DNA of 64,000 bases from contig CAWJXM010000054.1 of the NCBI GenBank assembly GCA_963846635.1, positions 62,001 to 126,000 of the forward strand. Direction: 5' to 3'. The notes beneath the pieces are model-generated. The model was not told where the DNA came from. It ran no database searches and saw only the letters and a list, made by a program, of their open reading frames with translations. Below, piece by piece: positions 8,511 to 15,885 of the stretch (position 1 is its first letter; each line of letters opens with the position of its first letter). The stretch comes from AP-15 sp963846635 (GTDB taxonomy: Bacteria > Pseudomonadota > Alphaproteobacteria > ATCC43930 > CGMCC-115725). Made by a program: the position numbers and the translations under genes.

Positions 8511-8765
8511 GGTTGCGTTGCCTTCTTCGCACTCCGTCAGGAGTGCCTTAGTCTGAGCCCCAAGACGCGCTATGGCGCACCCAAGAATTATTGCCCGAAC
8601 CACAACGTTTCAGCCTCGTTTCGGACAAAAACCGGGGTTGCAGCTATTTGGCGTGGAGATTTCGTTCACAGAACACTCGTTATGAGGGAAGCGAATATAT
8701 GCACTATCCTCTGCGCACTAGCGCTCGCATGGTGTGCAGACATTCGCGAGATTAACCGGGACAAT
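8511..8765. other. Gap between traG and the relaxase; candidate oriT region
   Basis: This 255-bp stretch has no convincing gene. It is the longest gap in the transfer operon and sits directly before the relaxase, a common oriT location for MobF systems. It is AT-richer than the surroundings in parts (8690-8705) and contains gcactatcctc at 8701-8711, also present in the terminal repeat of the 219-bp MITE at 24.5 kb. I see no unmistakable nic-site motif, so oriT remains a guess. Confidence 0.25.
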
Positions 8766-10967
8766 CTATGGTAGCGGTGAATTGGGATCGGTGACGAACA
8801 ACCCTTGCGTGTCCCGGCGATTGACCGGGTCACGATAGGTCTGAACCGAGAGCCTGCCGTTTTGCACCCAGGCGGTGATGAGGGCGTGCGCCTGTTGCTC
8901 GGTCAGGGCGGGGATCTTTTGCTGCACGATCCGCCAGGCGGCCCGGTCAGGGGGCGGTGGGGGGATGCTTATGAACCGTCGCCCGTCCTCTGCACCCTGA
9001 CCGATGACGCTGAAAATATCGACCACTTGAGGTGATAGACCCGCGAGCAGTTCCGGGGTGATTACGGCGTCTGTCGCGGCTGCCGCGGTTTCTGTTCCGG
9101 GGTCTCGACCGCTTTCATCTGCTGTTCTGCCTCGCGCAGCTGGCGGCCGTTGCGGATCGTCTGGTTCCAGAATTCCTCCGCCTGCTCGGTTTTGATCTCC
9201 TTGGCGCGGCGCAGCTCCGAACGCGCTCGTGATACCTGATCGGCCATGGTTTAGGTCTCCTATGGGTGCCGAGGTTGCAAAACGGCTTGTGGCCACCTGG
9301 GCCACCATCTCGGGCCGCCTGAAATAGATGGCGCGGGAGCAGCGGATCGGCGGGCCGCTGGCCGGGACGATGATGATCTCGTCGTCGCGCAGATCTTGCT
9401 GCATCTCGGCGGCGGTGATCAGTGAGCGATGGATCTCATGGACGTTTACATTTCGCCCGTGCGAGCGCGAGCCGAGTGCCAACCCGCCAGGCTTGTGGCG
9501 GCCTTGGTTGTTGCCTTCCGACCAGGCCAGCACGCCATGGCTGCCAAGCTGCTCGCTGAGGTCCTTGCCGGCGGCGCCGGCGCGTATGGCGGCATAACCA
9601 ACCCAGGCGGCGGCATCGATCCAGGCGCGGGTTCCGTCGCGGCCCCAGGCCTCGGCCATCTGCCCGACCGACTGAAACAGCATGTGCAGCGACACGCCAT
9701 ATTTGCGGCCAGTGTCCCGGGCGGTCTCGAGGGCCTTCATGCGGCCGAGGCGGGCGGCCTCGTCGAGCAGGAAGAGGATGCGGCCATGAGTCCGCCCCGC
9801 CGCCATATACACCGCATTGAGCAGGGCCCCGACCAGCACGCGGGCGATCGGCGGGGTGGTCTCGAGGGTGCGCAGGCTGATGTTCAGGAACACGGTTGTA
9901 TTGTCGATCAGCAGCGCGCGCGGATCGAAATCGCCGTCCGAGACGAGGTTGGCGTAGACAGTGGTGAACAGCCATTCGACGCCTTTGACGGCGTTCAGAA
10001 ACACGCCGGAAAAGGTTTCCTCGGCGCGGCAGTTCATCAGGGTGGCGGCCAGCCGCCGCGCCATCAGGCTGTTGCTCTCGCTGCGGATGTGCGCGAGGAG
10101 GTCGAGCATCTCGTCCTCCGGCCGCGCGATGGCCTGCACGAAGGTTCGCAGGCTGATGTCCACCTGTACCGGATCGCACCAGACAATGTGAGCCAGCAGA
10201 CAGGTCACCAGATTGCGGCCCATCTTGCCAAAGAACGGGTCCTCGGCGCGGCCGGGAGCCGTGGTTGGCATCGCTGCCGCACTCTCGTCGTAGATCCAGG
10301 ACACGACGCTATGGACGTGCGTCTCGGCTTCGGGGTGGGCGGTATCGATCCAGCCGAGGACATTGAAGCCGGTTTGCCGCGTCCTGGTACTGCCGCCGTC
10401 AGGAATGCCGATGTGCACGACGCGTTTGTGCTGGCGCCGCAGGGCGCTGTCGAGCATCGGCCCGAGCTCGGTGGATGGGTCGAGGATGATGCTGCTGCCG
10501 GTCCAGGTCAGGACGGTCGAGACGGCCGCTGTCGTCTTGAACGCGCCGGTGCCCGCGAACACGAGGCTATGACCGCTGCCGGAGGTGCAGGGGTCGATCA
10601 GGAGCGGGGCTGTGCCGCCGCGCCCCCAGGTCTTCGGATTGTGCGGGTCGAACCGGACGCCGGCGACGCGACGATCCAGATTGACGCGATAGGCTTCGCC
10701 GACGACAACGCCGCCATGGATCGGGTCGGGCCCGGGAAACAGCTTTTGCGCATCGCTTATCGGCAGCCATTGGCTGTGGCCATGATTGTCGGTGACGCCG
10801 CGCTTGACCGGGCGCACCCGGTCGGTGAACCAGCCGGGAGACAAGGGCCGCAGGCGGACATTGCGGAGGCGCCAGGCCAGGCTGCCGAACAACAGCAGCG
10901 GCAGCGCCGCGGCCGGTATGGCGCTCGCCCAAAGCCAGAAGTGGACGACGGAGTTAATCGGCCGCAT
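8766..10967 (-). CDS. traG: Type IV coupling protein VirD4/TraG
   Basis: The coupling ATPase starts at ATG 10967 (MRPINSVVHFWLWASAIPAA), overlapping the stop of the small upstream gene, and opens with a membrane segment. It carries Walker A GTGAFKTTA, a Walker B-like RILFLLDEAARLG, and late ISLRTLET and GSRSHGRN segments of the TraG family. It would link the relaxosome to the VirB channel. The C-terminal 240 codons are odd. Between 9062 and 9247 another frame has the better codon bias, and after it the TraG frame again looks like coding (VITPELLAGLSPQVVDIFSV). TraG may have been fused by read-through to a former downstream gene. Confidence 0.88.
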   Translation of the reverse strand: MRPINSVVHFWLWASAIPAAALPLLLFGSLAWRLRNVRLRPLSPGWFTDRVRPVKRGVTDNHGHSQWLPISDAQKLFPGPDPIHGGVVVGEAYRVNLDRRVAGVRFDPHNPKTWGRGGTAPLLIDPCTSGSGHSLVFAGTGAFKTTAAVSTVLTWTGSSIILDPSTELGPMLDSALRRQHKRVVHIGIPDGGSTRTRQTGFNVLGWIDTAHPEAETHVHSVVSWIYDESAAAMPTTAPGRAEDPFFGKMGRNLVTCLLAHIVWCDPVQVDISLRTFVQAIARPEDEMLDLLAHIRSESNSLMARRLAATLMNCRAEETFSGVFLNAVKGVEWLFTTVYANLVSDGDFDPRALLIDNTTVFLNISLRTLETTPPIARVLVGALLNAVYMAAGRTHGRILFLLDEAARLGRMKALETARDTGRKYGVSLHMLFQSVGQMAEAWGRDGTRAWIDAAAWVGYAAIRAGAAGKDLSEQLGSHGVLAWSEGNNQGRHKPGGLALGSRSHGRNVNVHEIHRSLITAAEMQQDLRDDEIIIVPASGPPIRCSRAIYFRRPEMVAQVATSRFATSAPIGDLNHGRSGITSAFGAAPRQGDQNRAGGGILEPDDPQRPPAARGRTADESGRDPGTETAAAATDAVITPELLAGLSPQVVDIFSVIGQGAEDGRRFISIPPPPPDRAAWRIVQQKIPALTEQQAHALITAWVQNGRLSVQTYRDPVNRRDTQGLFVTDPNSPLP
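9062..9247 (-). CDS. 61-residue helical ORF overlapping the traG tail in another frame
   Basis: ATG 9247 opens a frame reading MADQVSRARSELRRAKEIKT and EEFWNQTIRNGRQLREAEQQ, a charged helical or coiled-coil protein. About three quarters of its third codon positions are G or C, while the overlapping traG frame is close to half here, so this frame looks like the one under selection. It might be a small relaxosome or T4SS accessory protein. I do not recognise the family. Confidence 0.45.
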   Translation of the reverse strand: MADQVSRARSELRRAKEIKTEQAEEFWNQTIRNGRQLREAEQQMKAVETPEQKPRQPRQTP

Positions 10968-11130
10968 AAAACAAATAGGCCCACCATGCGCCCCACCAGG
11001 CGTCCGGGTAAGCATCGGCGAGCCCGGTTCCCCAGAGGAATGCGCCGGACGCGAGCGGCGTAAAGGCGGCAAGGCATGTGCCGGCGAGCAGAGTGGCGCG
11101 CAGCAGCGGCGCGCGGAGAGCCCGCGTCAA
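10954..11130 (-). CDS. 58-residue membrane protein between virB11 and traG
   Basis: A TTG start at 11130 overlaps the virB11 stop (TTGA). The frame reads LRAPLLRATLLAGTCLAAFT and then AYPDAWWGAWWAYLFYAAD, ending at 10954 just inside the start of traG. It has one or two hydrophobic segments and a Trp-rich tail. Overlaps at both ends suggest coupled translation in the transfer operon. Its function is unknown. An inner-membrane partner of VirD4 is a plausible inference from position. Confidence 0.55.
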   Translation of the reverse strand: MTRALRAPLLRATLLAGTCLAAFTPLASGAFLWGTGLADAYPDAWWGAWWAYLFYAAD

Positions 11131-12167
11131 GGGGCGCCCTCCCGCAGCAGATCGGCCGCCGTCTCGCCACGCCTGGCGGCGTCAGCCACAAACCAAACGG
11201 ATTTGATGCTGTAAACCTCGCCCTTGTTTTCGAGCGGGATGATCAGGTCGACCGCCTCGGACAGCATCCCGATCATCGCCCTGTCGTCGGAAGCCTTTGT
11301 GAGCAGCACGAGACGCTTGAATGCGGCGGCCGCGTCGCCACCATGGATGGTTGTGATTGAGCCCGGGTGGCCGGTCACGACCGAATTCATGTAGGTCAGG
11401 GCCGCCTCGTCGCGCAACTCTTGCACCAGCACTCGATCGGGCCGCATGCGCAGACTGGCTTGCAGCAAGTCTTCAACGGTCACCCGTGCCCCGGAGAGCC
11501 CGTCCTTGCTATAGAGCAGCCGCACATGGTTGGGCTGCGGGATGATCAGCTCGAGCGTATCCTCGATTGTGATTATTCGCTCGGACGGATCAATCTCGGT
11601 AATCAGGGACTTGGACAGAAAGGTCTTGCCCGCGCCGGTGGCGCCGGCCAGTAGGATCGTCAGCCGGGCATGCACCGCTGCCGCAAAGAAAGCGTCGATA
11701 TCGCCGGCATCGTAGAGCGCCAGCAGCTCGGAATTGTCCCGTGCCTCACGACGGCGTTTCCACTTGTTCCAATCTCGAGTGTCGTAACGCCTGGTGACAT
11801 CGCCAATCGGCATGACCTCAGTGCCGGGTCTGCGAATGGACAGCGAAATCGTTCCGTGGGGCACCGCCGGCGCGAGACAGATCTGCAGCCGCTGGCCGTC
11901 AGGCAGCTCGGTTGCGCACAGCGGGGTCGAGGTGCCGATATCCTGCCGGCGCAATGCCGCCGACAGGATCGCAATATCTTCGAGCTCGTCGAGGCCGAGC
12001 GGGATCTGGTGCCGGATGAACCGGCCCCGCTGGCGCACCCAGGCTTCGCCAGGGCGGTTTATGCAGAGATCTTCAGTCGAGGGATCCTCTAGCCAATCCG
12101 CAAGCGGGGTGAGCAGATAGCGCAAAAGAGGCGCTGCCGGGCTTTCTGAGGGCTCAATTATGTCCAT
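11127..12167 (-). CDS. virB11: T4SS ATPase VirB11
   Basis: The product of 346 residues starts at ATG 12167 (MDIIEPSESPAAPLLRYLLT), overlapping the stop of the HNH-like gene. The N-terminal domain contains DPSTEDLCINRPGEAWVRQR. The RecA-like domain has Walker A LAGATGAGKTFLSK, the Asp box IITIEDTLEL, LLQASLRMRPDRVLVQELRD (Walker B) and the His box VTGHPGSITTIHGG. It is the hexameric traffic ATPase that powers substrate transfer and pilus assembly together with VirB4 and VirD4. Confidence 0.95.
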   Translation of the reverse strand: MDIIEPSESPAAPLLRYLLTPLADWLEDPSTEDLCINRPGEAWVRQRGRFIRHQIPLGLDELEDIAILSAALRRQDIGTSTPLCATELPDGQRLQICLAPAVPHGTISLSIRRPGTEVMPIGDVTRRYDTRDWNKWKRRREARDNSELLALYDAGDIDAFFAAAVHARLTILLAGATGAGKTFLSKSLITEIDPSERIITIEDTLELIIPQPNHVRLLYSKDGLSGARVTVEDLLQASLRMRPDRVLVQELRDEAALTYMNSVVTGHPGSITTIHGGDAAAAFKRLVLLTKASDDRAMIGMLSEAVDLIIPLENKGEVYSIKSVWFVADAARRGETAADLLREGAP

Positions 12168-12493
12168 CACGACCAGTCTCCAGGATGACAGTGGCCAACA
12201 AAGCGCGACCGCGCCTCTTCCAAAGTTATCTCCCCGCGGCAGTAAGCCGCGATCGCCTGCCATTCGGCAGCGTCCTTGCGCCTCGCTTCGCCTTCAGGCT
12301 GAAGCCAGACATTGCCGGGCTCATCCGCACCGCCCAAGCCGAGCGGAATGCAATGATCCCGCTGAAAACCGTGTCCCGGCCGCAGCCCTCCATACGTCAC
12401 GCCGGACTGCCGCGGCGCTGGGTGGCCATTGATGCAGAGGCCGCGTCGCAGTGCCCGAGTAATACTGAACGGCAAAGCCGGCGAGCACGGCAA
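12167..12493 (-). CDS. Small HNH-like protein inside the transfer operon
   Basis: The C-terminal 90 residues include CINGHPAPRQSGVTYGG, GFQRDHCIPLGLGGADEPGN and VWLQPEGEARRKDAAE. RDH...LGLGG...N.WLQP resembles the HNH-like family of the frameshifted gene at 1699-2196. The start is uncertain. The given frame begins with a TTG (MPCSPALPFSITRALRRG). In the other phase the same DNA reads MLFLLVAVLAGFAVQYYSGT, an attractive signal anchor, so one indel may hide an exported N-terminus. The stop overlaps the virB11 start. Its role in conjugation is unknown. Exported HNH-like proteins recur in such operons, but catalysis is not shown. Confidence 0.6.
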   Translation of the reverse strand: MPCSPALPFSITRALRRGLCINGHPAPRQSGVTYGGLRPGHGFQRDHCIPLGLGGADEPGNVWLQPEGEARRKDAAEWQAIAAYCRGEITLEEARSRFVGHCHPGDWS

Positions 12494-12532
12494 CGAGAAG
12501 AAAGAGCATCAAGTTGTCAAGCCGCCCTGAAA

Positions 12533-12625
12533 TCACAGCAGGGCTCCTAGGATTTGAACCATCAGGCCGTGAAAGTGATACATAGTCAACGCTCCGGCTA
12601 AGAAGCCGAGCAGGAAGCGGATCAT
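12533..12625 (-). CDS. 30-residue single-span membrane peptide
   Basis: The frame reads MIRFLLGFLAGALTMYHFHG then LMVQILGALL. It overlaps the stop of the upstream basic protein by ATGA and is nearly all membrane-spanning. Overlap within an operon of translationally coupled genes is the main argument that it is made. It may be the shortest protein of the transfer system. Its function is unknown. Confidence 0.4.
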   Translation of the reverse strand: MIRFLLGFLAGALTMYHFHGLMVQILGALL

Positions 12626-12822
12626 CGCCGCGCCATGAGCCGCGCCTTGGTGATCCAAGGCAATGCAACGGGCGGTGGCACGACAAGCTTGGCCTTGCGC
12701 TTCTTTCGCTCGTGCCTTGCTTTTGCCAGATCGCGGCGCTCTTCCTTTGCTTTTTGTTGGATTGCAACTTGCGCTGCACTGGCGGCGGCCTCGTCGACCT
12801 CGGCCAATGTGCGGCACCTCAT
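12622..12822 (-). CDS. 66-residue Lys/Arg-rich helical protein
   Basis: From ATG 12822 the product reads MRCRTLAEVDEAAASAAQVA followed by QQKAKEERRDLAKARHERKK and ends LPWITKARLMARR. It is strongly basic and probably a single long helix. It lies 46 bp downstream of virB10 and overlaps the next tiny gene by ATGA. Such charged small proteins could bind DNA or a T4SS component. No family was recognised. Confidence 0.5.
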   Translation of the reverse strand: MRCRTLAEVDEAAASAAQVAIQQKAKEERRDLAKARHERKKRKAKLVVPPPVALPWITKARLMARR

Positions 12823-12868
12823 TGTGATCAATGTTCCCTCCCAACCATACTTGATTTTTTGAAGCGGA

Positions 12869-13941
12869 TCACGGTTGCGGCTGCAAATCATAAACGGACG
12901 AGAAATCGAGGTCGCGGCCGACAAAGATCGTTACACTGTCACCCTGGTTCTTTTCTAAGGTGGGCGGAATATTGATCGTATCCGATAGGATTGTATTCGC
13001 CAGCTGCTGTTGCGGCGTCAGGAATTGCGTATAGTTGTTGATGTTATTGTGACCGCTGTTGTTTTGAAATTGGTTGGCTGCGATCTGCGGCACATAATCG
13101 ATCACGCTGAAGAGGAGAGCGGCCCCAAAGCGCGCCCAGAAATGATTGTCGACAGCACCCGGCGCACCGGCGCGGCCGAGCTCGTCGGCGGCTGGCGAGT
13201 TGAGCTCGACGACAACGTTTTGCGGCGTGCGCGCGCGGACCCAGAGTATAAAAAGCCGGTCCTGACCCTGGTGCAGCCCGGAGCGGATCTCGCCGAAAAT
13301 CTGCATGCCCTTGTCGAGCAGGGTCACCGCACCCGTGGCGGCGCGCACCTCTTGCGGCAATACGCAATCGACAAAGCCGACCAGCTGCGAATTGATCGCG
13401 GTCTGCAGAATGCAGGGGATCACGGTGCCGGCCGGGATTGTCAGATCGGGATGGGGCATTACATGTGCGCGGGCTGTGGGGCCGAGATTGCTGCTGCGCA
13501 GCCGCTGCGACAGCTCGTCATCGGCGCCGTTGCCCGGGTTGTTCGCCGATGCCAGCCGCGCACCGCCGCCTGGGGGGCCGCCGGCAAGCGCGTTGGCGCT
13601 GCGATACGACAGCATTGGCGAGGCGAGCGCATCGCTGGCCGTGGCGGGGGCTGCAGCAGCACGGGCGTGGATGCCACCATCGGCATCGGCATCGGCAATG
13701 GGTGGTTTACCGGCCGTGGCTCCGCAGGCCGCTCGAAGGCAAGATTGGGCCCATAGCCGCCTGTGTCCTCGTGCAGCTCTGGTTTCCTGCCGCTGTTCGA
13801 CCACATGATAAGCGCGAAGACGAGCGCGGCGGCAAAAACAAACAGGGCGAGTATGAGATAGCCCTGGCGCGTGAACCGCGGTCCGCCAGGTCCCGCAACC
13901 GGCGAGACGCCCCCGCCGCCAACAGTCCCGTTAACCGCCAT
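12869..13941 (-). pseudogene. virB10: VirB10, apparently frameshifted in the proline-rich periplasmic stalk
   Basis: The N-terminal part starts at ATG 13941 (MAVNGTVGGGGVSPVAGPGG), overlapping the virB9 stop, and has the single membrane span LILALFVFAAALVFALIMW. It then enters the proline-rich stalk (NHPLPMPMPMVASTPVLLQP). The beta-barrel domain is in the next frame: TIPAGTVIPCILQTAINSQL, VTLLDKGMQIFGEIRSGL, RARTPQNVVVELNSP and HFWARFGAALLFSVIDYV. The phase changes between about 13640 and 13740 in a repetitive tract. VirB10 spans both membranes in the core complex. If the shift is real the channel would be broken. If it is a sequencing error the gene is normal. Confidence 0.8.
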
Positions 13942-14959
13942 TGGCGCCTCGCACATCGCGTCGGACGTAAGGCGAAACCGTTCCCGTGCCTGGGGTTTTG
14001 CCGACCGGGTTGAAGCCGAGATCGAGTATCTCGGCGACAGTCTGGCCGTCGCGTAGCCGCCAGAGCTGAGCCTTTCCGGTGGCGATCATCGTGTCGCCGT
14101 GGACCGAATAGTCGCTGGTTGCTTCCTTGCCGTCCGGGTTGACGCGGAACAGCGACGGCAGGCGCTGCATCGCCGGGAACGTGAATGCCGTGCTGTAGCC
14201 GTTGTCCCAGACGAGAGCGGGCGTCAGCGATGGATCGCCGCGGATCAGATAGCGGTAATTCCGGTCGCCGAGCCACGGATCGGCGCTGAAGTTGGCGGTT
14301 TGCTGCCGCAGCAGAAGCTCCGTCTCCTCCTTGCGGGCGCGTTCCTCGGCGAGCCTGGCTGCGGCTCGGCGTTTTGCCGCCTCGTCGAGCGGATAGGAAA
14401 ACCGGATGACATAATCGACGTCATGGTCGGGCCCGAGATCGTCGCGGCCGACATAACGAAGATTGCTTTGCGGCTGTAGTGCGTCGGTTGAGGTGGAGGC
14501 CGGCAGGGCCGCCATCATTCCCGGTGACCGCTGTTGCGGGCAAATATCGGGGATGGTGTGAAACTCGAACGCATAAAGCCGCAGCTTTCCGGTCGCCAGC
14601 TTCGTCGTCACGAGGATGGGCTCACGGATCATGCAAGTATGCGATTTGAGGGTAAGGATGTTGCCTTGCGGGAACGCTTCCAGGCCGCCTTTCTTTTTCT
14701 TTTCGTCCCACGCATCGGGAACCGAGACATTACCGTCCGGTACTGACTCGTCCTCGCCGAACTCGATCGCAAGCGTGGCGCCGACCATGGACCAGATCGG
14801 CACGACATCATCAGGCCGGTACGCCACGGTCCGGATGCGGCTGTCGTGCCGGCTCTGGGTGGGCGGCTCTTCGGCAAAAGCCTGCCCCTGGCTTGACCAG
14901 GGGGCCGAAGCGATCAGCGCCAGGGATACCGCGGTCCCGGCCAGGTGCAGCTTGATCAT
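13931..14959 (-). CDS. virB9: T4SS outer-membrane complex protein VirB9
   Basis: A signal peptide (MIKLHLAGTAVSLALIASAP) precedes the N-terminal domain with RIRTVAYRPDDVVPIWSMVG. It is followed by TLKSHTCMIREPILVTTKLA, a central charged linker (RRAAARLAEERARKEETELL) and the conserved C-terminal domain NYRYLIRGDPSLTPALVWDN through VAEILDLGFNPVGKTPGTGT. VirB9 forms the outer-membrane core with VirB7 and VirB10. Its start overlaps the virB8 stop (ATGA) and its end overlaps virB10. The length of 342 is slightly above the usual 290. Confidence 0.92.
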   Translation of the reverse strand: MIKLHLAGTAVSLALIASAPWSSQGQAFAEEPPTQSRHDSRIRTVAYRPDDVVPIWSMVGATLAIEFGEDESVPDGNVSVPDAWDEKKKKGGLEAFPQGNILTLKSHTCMIREPILVTTKLATGKLRLYAFEFHTIPDICPQQRSPGMMAALPASTSTDALQPQSNLRYVGRDDLGPDHDVDYVIRFSYPLDEAAKRRAAARLAEERARKEETELLLRQQTANFSADPWLGDRNYRYLIRGDPSLTPALVWDNGYSTAFTFPAMQRLPSLFRVNPDGKEATSDYSVHGDTMIATGKAQLWRLRDGQTVAEILDLGFNPVGKTPGTGTVSPYVRRDVRGANGG

Positions 14960-15657
14960 TGCTGGGGGGTGTCCTGGTTGGCTTGATAGCTCGTGACCAC
15001 GATGCCAGCAGGATGAACGAGCCGGGTTCGGGTCTGGTCCGGCAGCCGGTCGGTCAGTTCGAAACCGATTGTGGCTGACCAGTTGGTATCGATCTCCCGA
15101 GACCCATAAACCAGCTCTTCACGCCGATAGCTGACCAGCGCCACGCGGTCGCGCAGAAAGGTCAGCCCGCGGAACGTAATGTGAATTTGCCCGTGCTGAC
15201 CGATGGTCTTCTGCGGGCTGTCCTTGCTTTGGACGAACCAGTGTTGATAGCTCTCACGGATCGGCTGCGAGCTCATCGCCGAGACGAGAGCATAAAAGTC
15301 CGGCGCGCCCGCATAGTTGTAGCCTTCGCGGCTGCGTACGTACTGCCACAGCGCTCCTTCGATCACGGCTTTCTCTTGGGTCGGCGATAAATCGGACATC
15401 GATGCCGCCGCATCCCAGGAACCATCGCCGCGATCGACAATCAGGTAAGGGACCACCCGAACCAGCGGCTGCATGACGATGATCGCGGCGGTCTGGCCGA
15501 GACTGATTGCCGCCAGCGCGGCGGCGAGGCTCCACGCAATCCGGTTGTTGCGGATGGTGCGCTTGTTGCGCTCGGTCTGGAACGAGACGACGTTTGAATA
15601 GTATTCGGGCAAATTCCCCGGTGCGACCGGGGGCGCGGCCTGCCAATCAGCGGTCAT
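14956..15657 (-). CDS. virB8: T4SS inner-membrane protein VirB8
   Basis: The 233 residues show a short cytoplasmic tail (YYSNVVSFQTERNKRTIRNN), one membrane span (WSLAAALAAISLGQTAAIIV) and a periplasmic NTF2-like domain with EGALWQYVRSREGYNYAGAP, IRESYQHWF and RREELVYGSREIDTNWSATI. This is the standard VirB8 layout. It bridges inner-membrane and core complexes. It overlaps virB7 upstream and virB9 downstream. Confidence 0.93.
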   Translation of the reverse strand: MTADWQAAPPVAPGNLPEYYSNVVSFQTERNKRTIRNNRIAWSLAAALAAISLGQTAAIIVMQPLVRVVPYLIVDRGDGSWDAAASMSDLSPTQEKAVIEGALWQYVRSREGYNYAGAPDFYALVSAMSSQPIRESYQHWFVQSKDSPQKTIGQHGQIHITFRGLTFLRDRVALVSYRREELVYGSREIDTNWSATIGFELTDRLPDQTRTRLVHPAGIVVTSYQANQDTPQQ

Positions 15658-15838
15658 CGTGGTTCAGCTGGGGATTGAGATCGGCCGGGGCCGGCGTCCA
15701 GTAGCCTGTATTCAACGGCCGCCATGGTCCGCGGGCTTCGGCGAGCGGTTTGCCGTTCTGGCAGGCCGCCAGCAGCAGCGCCGCCGGAATGAGAGATTGC
15801 TTGATCGCTCGAAGCCGGATGATAGTTGGTGTGGTCAT
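15647..15838 (-). CDS. virB7: VirB7-like outer-membrane lipoprotein
   Basis: The ATG at 15838 gives MTTPTIIRLRAIKQSLIPAA and the lipobox LLLAAC, then a short mature chain ending TGYWTPAPADLNPQLNHDD. At 63 residues, with a lipidated Cys and a position just before virB8-virB9, it fits VirB7, which anchors the core complex by its lipid. It overlaps virB8 by 11 bp. Confidence 0.8.
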   Translation of the reverse strand: MTTPTIIRLRAIKQSLIPAALLLAACQNGKPLAEARGPWRPLNTGYWTPAPADLNPQLNHDDR

Positions 15839-15885
15839 TGGCGAAACTTGTCCTTTCACTGTTGACTGAGGCGGGGCCGATATCC

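Noticed and set aside
9429..11063. 544-codon plus-strand frame opposite traG
   Set aside because: Antisense to a confirmed coupling protein, no domain recognised, composition typical of the complement of a GC-rich gene.
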